Shown in pieces: positions 63,680 through 64,000 of a stretch of DNA of 64,000 nucleotides (positions are counted from its first letter, which is position 1; each line of letters opens with the position of its first letter). The stretch is from Sphingobacteriales bacterium (GTDB lineage Bacteria > Bacteroidota > Bacteroidia > Chitinophagales > JADIYW01): contig JADJYT010000001.1 in the NCBI GenBank assembly GCA_016719635.1, positions 248,001-312,000 of the forward strand, written 5' to 3'. A model generated the notes under the pieces. That model made no database searches, was not told where the DNA came from, and was given only the letters and a program-made list of their open reading frames with translations. The position numbers and the translations under genes are program-made.

Positions 63680-64000
63680 TGATTAAACGCACCCTATACT
63701 TCGGCAATCCTACCCGCCTCTCGGTGCAGCAGCAGCAACTGCTGATTAAGACTGAAGAGCGAGAGACTGCGGTGGCTATAGAAGATATAGGCGTGCTGGT
63801 GATTGACCATCCGCAGATTTCGGTCACCCATGCCGTTCTGCATAAATTATTGGACAACAATGCCGCCGTCATCACCTGCAACGACAAGCACCACCCTACC
63901 GGACTGCTGCTCAATTTAGACGGGCACACCCAGCAATCCGAAAAGTTTCAGGCACAGGTGGAAGCGAGCGAACCCATAAAGAAACAGCTCTGGCAGCAAA
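63679..64000 (+). CDS. cas1: Cas1 integrase, 3'-truncated by the window
   Basis: Adaptation integrase of the CRISPR-Cas locus. ATG at 63679 overlaps the cas9 stop by one base (TAATG), so both belong to one operon. The visible 107 residues match Cas1: MIKRTLYFGNPTRLSVQQQQ, VAIEDIGVLVIDHPQISVTH, NNAAVITCNDKHHPTGLLLN. The frame is open to the right edge, so catalytic residues and Cas2 lie outside. GC content is visibly higher than in cas9. No disruption in the visible part. Confidence 0.9.
   Translation, partial: MIKRTLYFGNPTRLSVQQQQLLIKTEERETAVAIEDIGVLVIDHPQISVTHAVLHKLLDNNAAVITCNDKHHPTGLLLNLDGHTQQSEKFQAQVEASEPIKKQLWQQ

Overview
The window looks like a Bacteroidota chromosome, most like a Chitinophagales/Sphingobacteriia-type genome. 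Supporting signs are TAnnTTTG (-7) promoter boxes, a type IX secretion C-terminal sorting domain, SusC-like and OMP_b-brl_3-type receptors, Bacteroidota-restricted families (DUF6660, HYC_CC_PP, DUF6943, DUF6922), and tRNA genes without an encoded CCA. No species can be named from sequence alone.

Region 1 (1-24.2 kb) is AT-rich. It opens with the 3' part of a long prokaryotic Argonaute. It then carries a heavy-metal island: a Zn/Co/Cd-type RND permease fused to its outer-membrane channel, an adaptor, DUF3703, a secreted HMA protein, a Zn/Cd ATPase, small Cys-rich proteins, metal-binding lipoproteins, a haem-binding protein, a CusA-type Cu/Ag RND permease split into two overlapping genes, a TolC channel, two CusB-type adaptors and a CopA ATPase. 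Together these genes would move cations from cytoplasm to periplasm (P-type ATPases) and across the outer membrane (RND tripartite pumps). No transcriptional regulator is visible in the island.

Region 2 (24.2-28.2 kb) looks like the scar of a mobile element. It has 1.4 kb of non-coding DNA with repeats and a long inverted repeat, a DUF6943 gene typical of Bacteroidota conjugative elements, a secreted nuclease, small accessory genes, and tandem direct repeats next to the 3' end of tRNA-Arg(TCT).

Region 3 (28.2-59.8 kb) is mostly chromosomal background: DUF423, TonB-linked receptors, TPR protein, hydroxyacyl-CoA dehydrogenase, metalloproteases, ferredoxin and acyl-CoA reductase, a nucleotide-metabolism operon, cysteine desulfurase, histidine kinase, tRNA-Val, a predicted metal-regulated receptor operon, M13 peptidase, an AbiEii-type pair and topoisomerase IV subunit A. 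Three loci are broken (ung, a GH36 alpha-galactosidase, a T9SS surface protein). The topoisomerase gene lacks, in frame, the segment that should carry the catalytic tyrosine.

Region 4 (59.9-64 kb) is the start of a type II-C CRISPR-Cas locus. A tracrRNA with recognisable promoter, anti-repeat and terminator runs leftward, divergent from a cas9 that keeps its catalytic motifs but is broken by about seven frameshifts. cas9 is followed with a 1-bp overlap by an apparently intact but window-truncated cas1 of clearly higher GC content. The CRISPR array itself is not in the window. Whether the frameshifts are biological decay or assembly error is the main open question; their clustering in a few loci favours decay.
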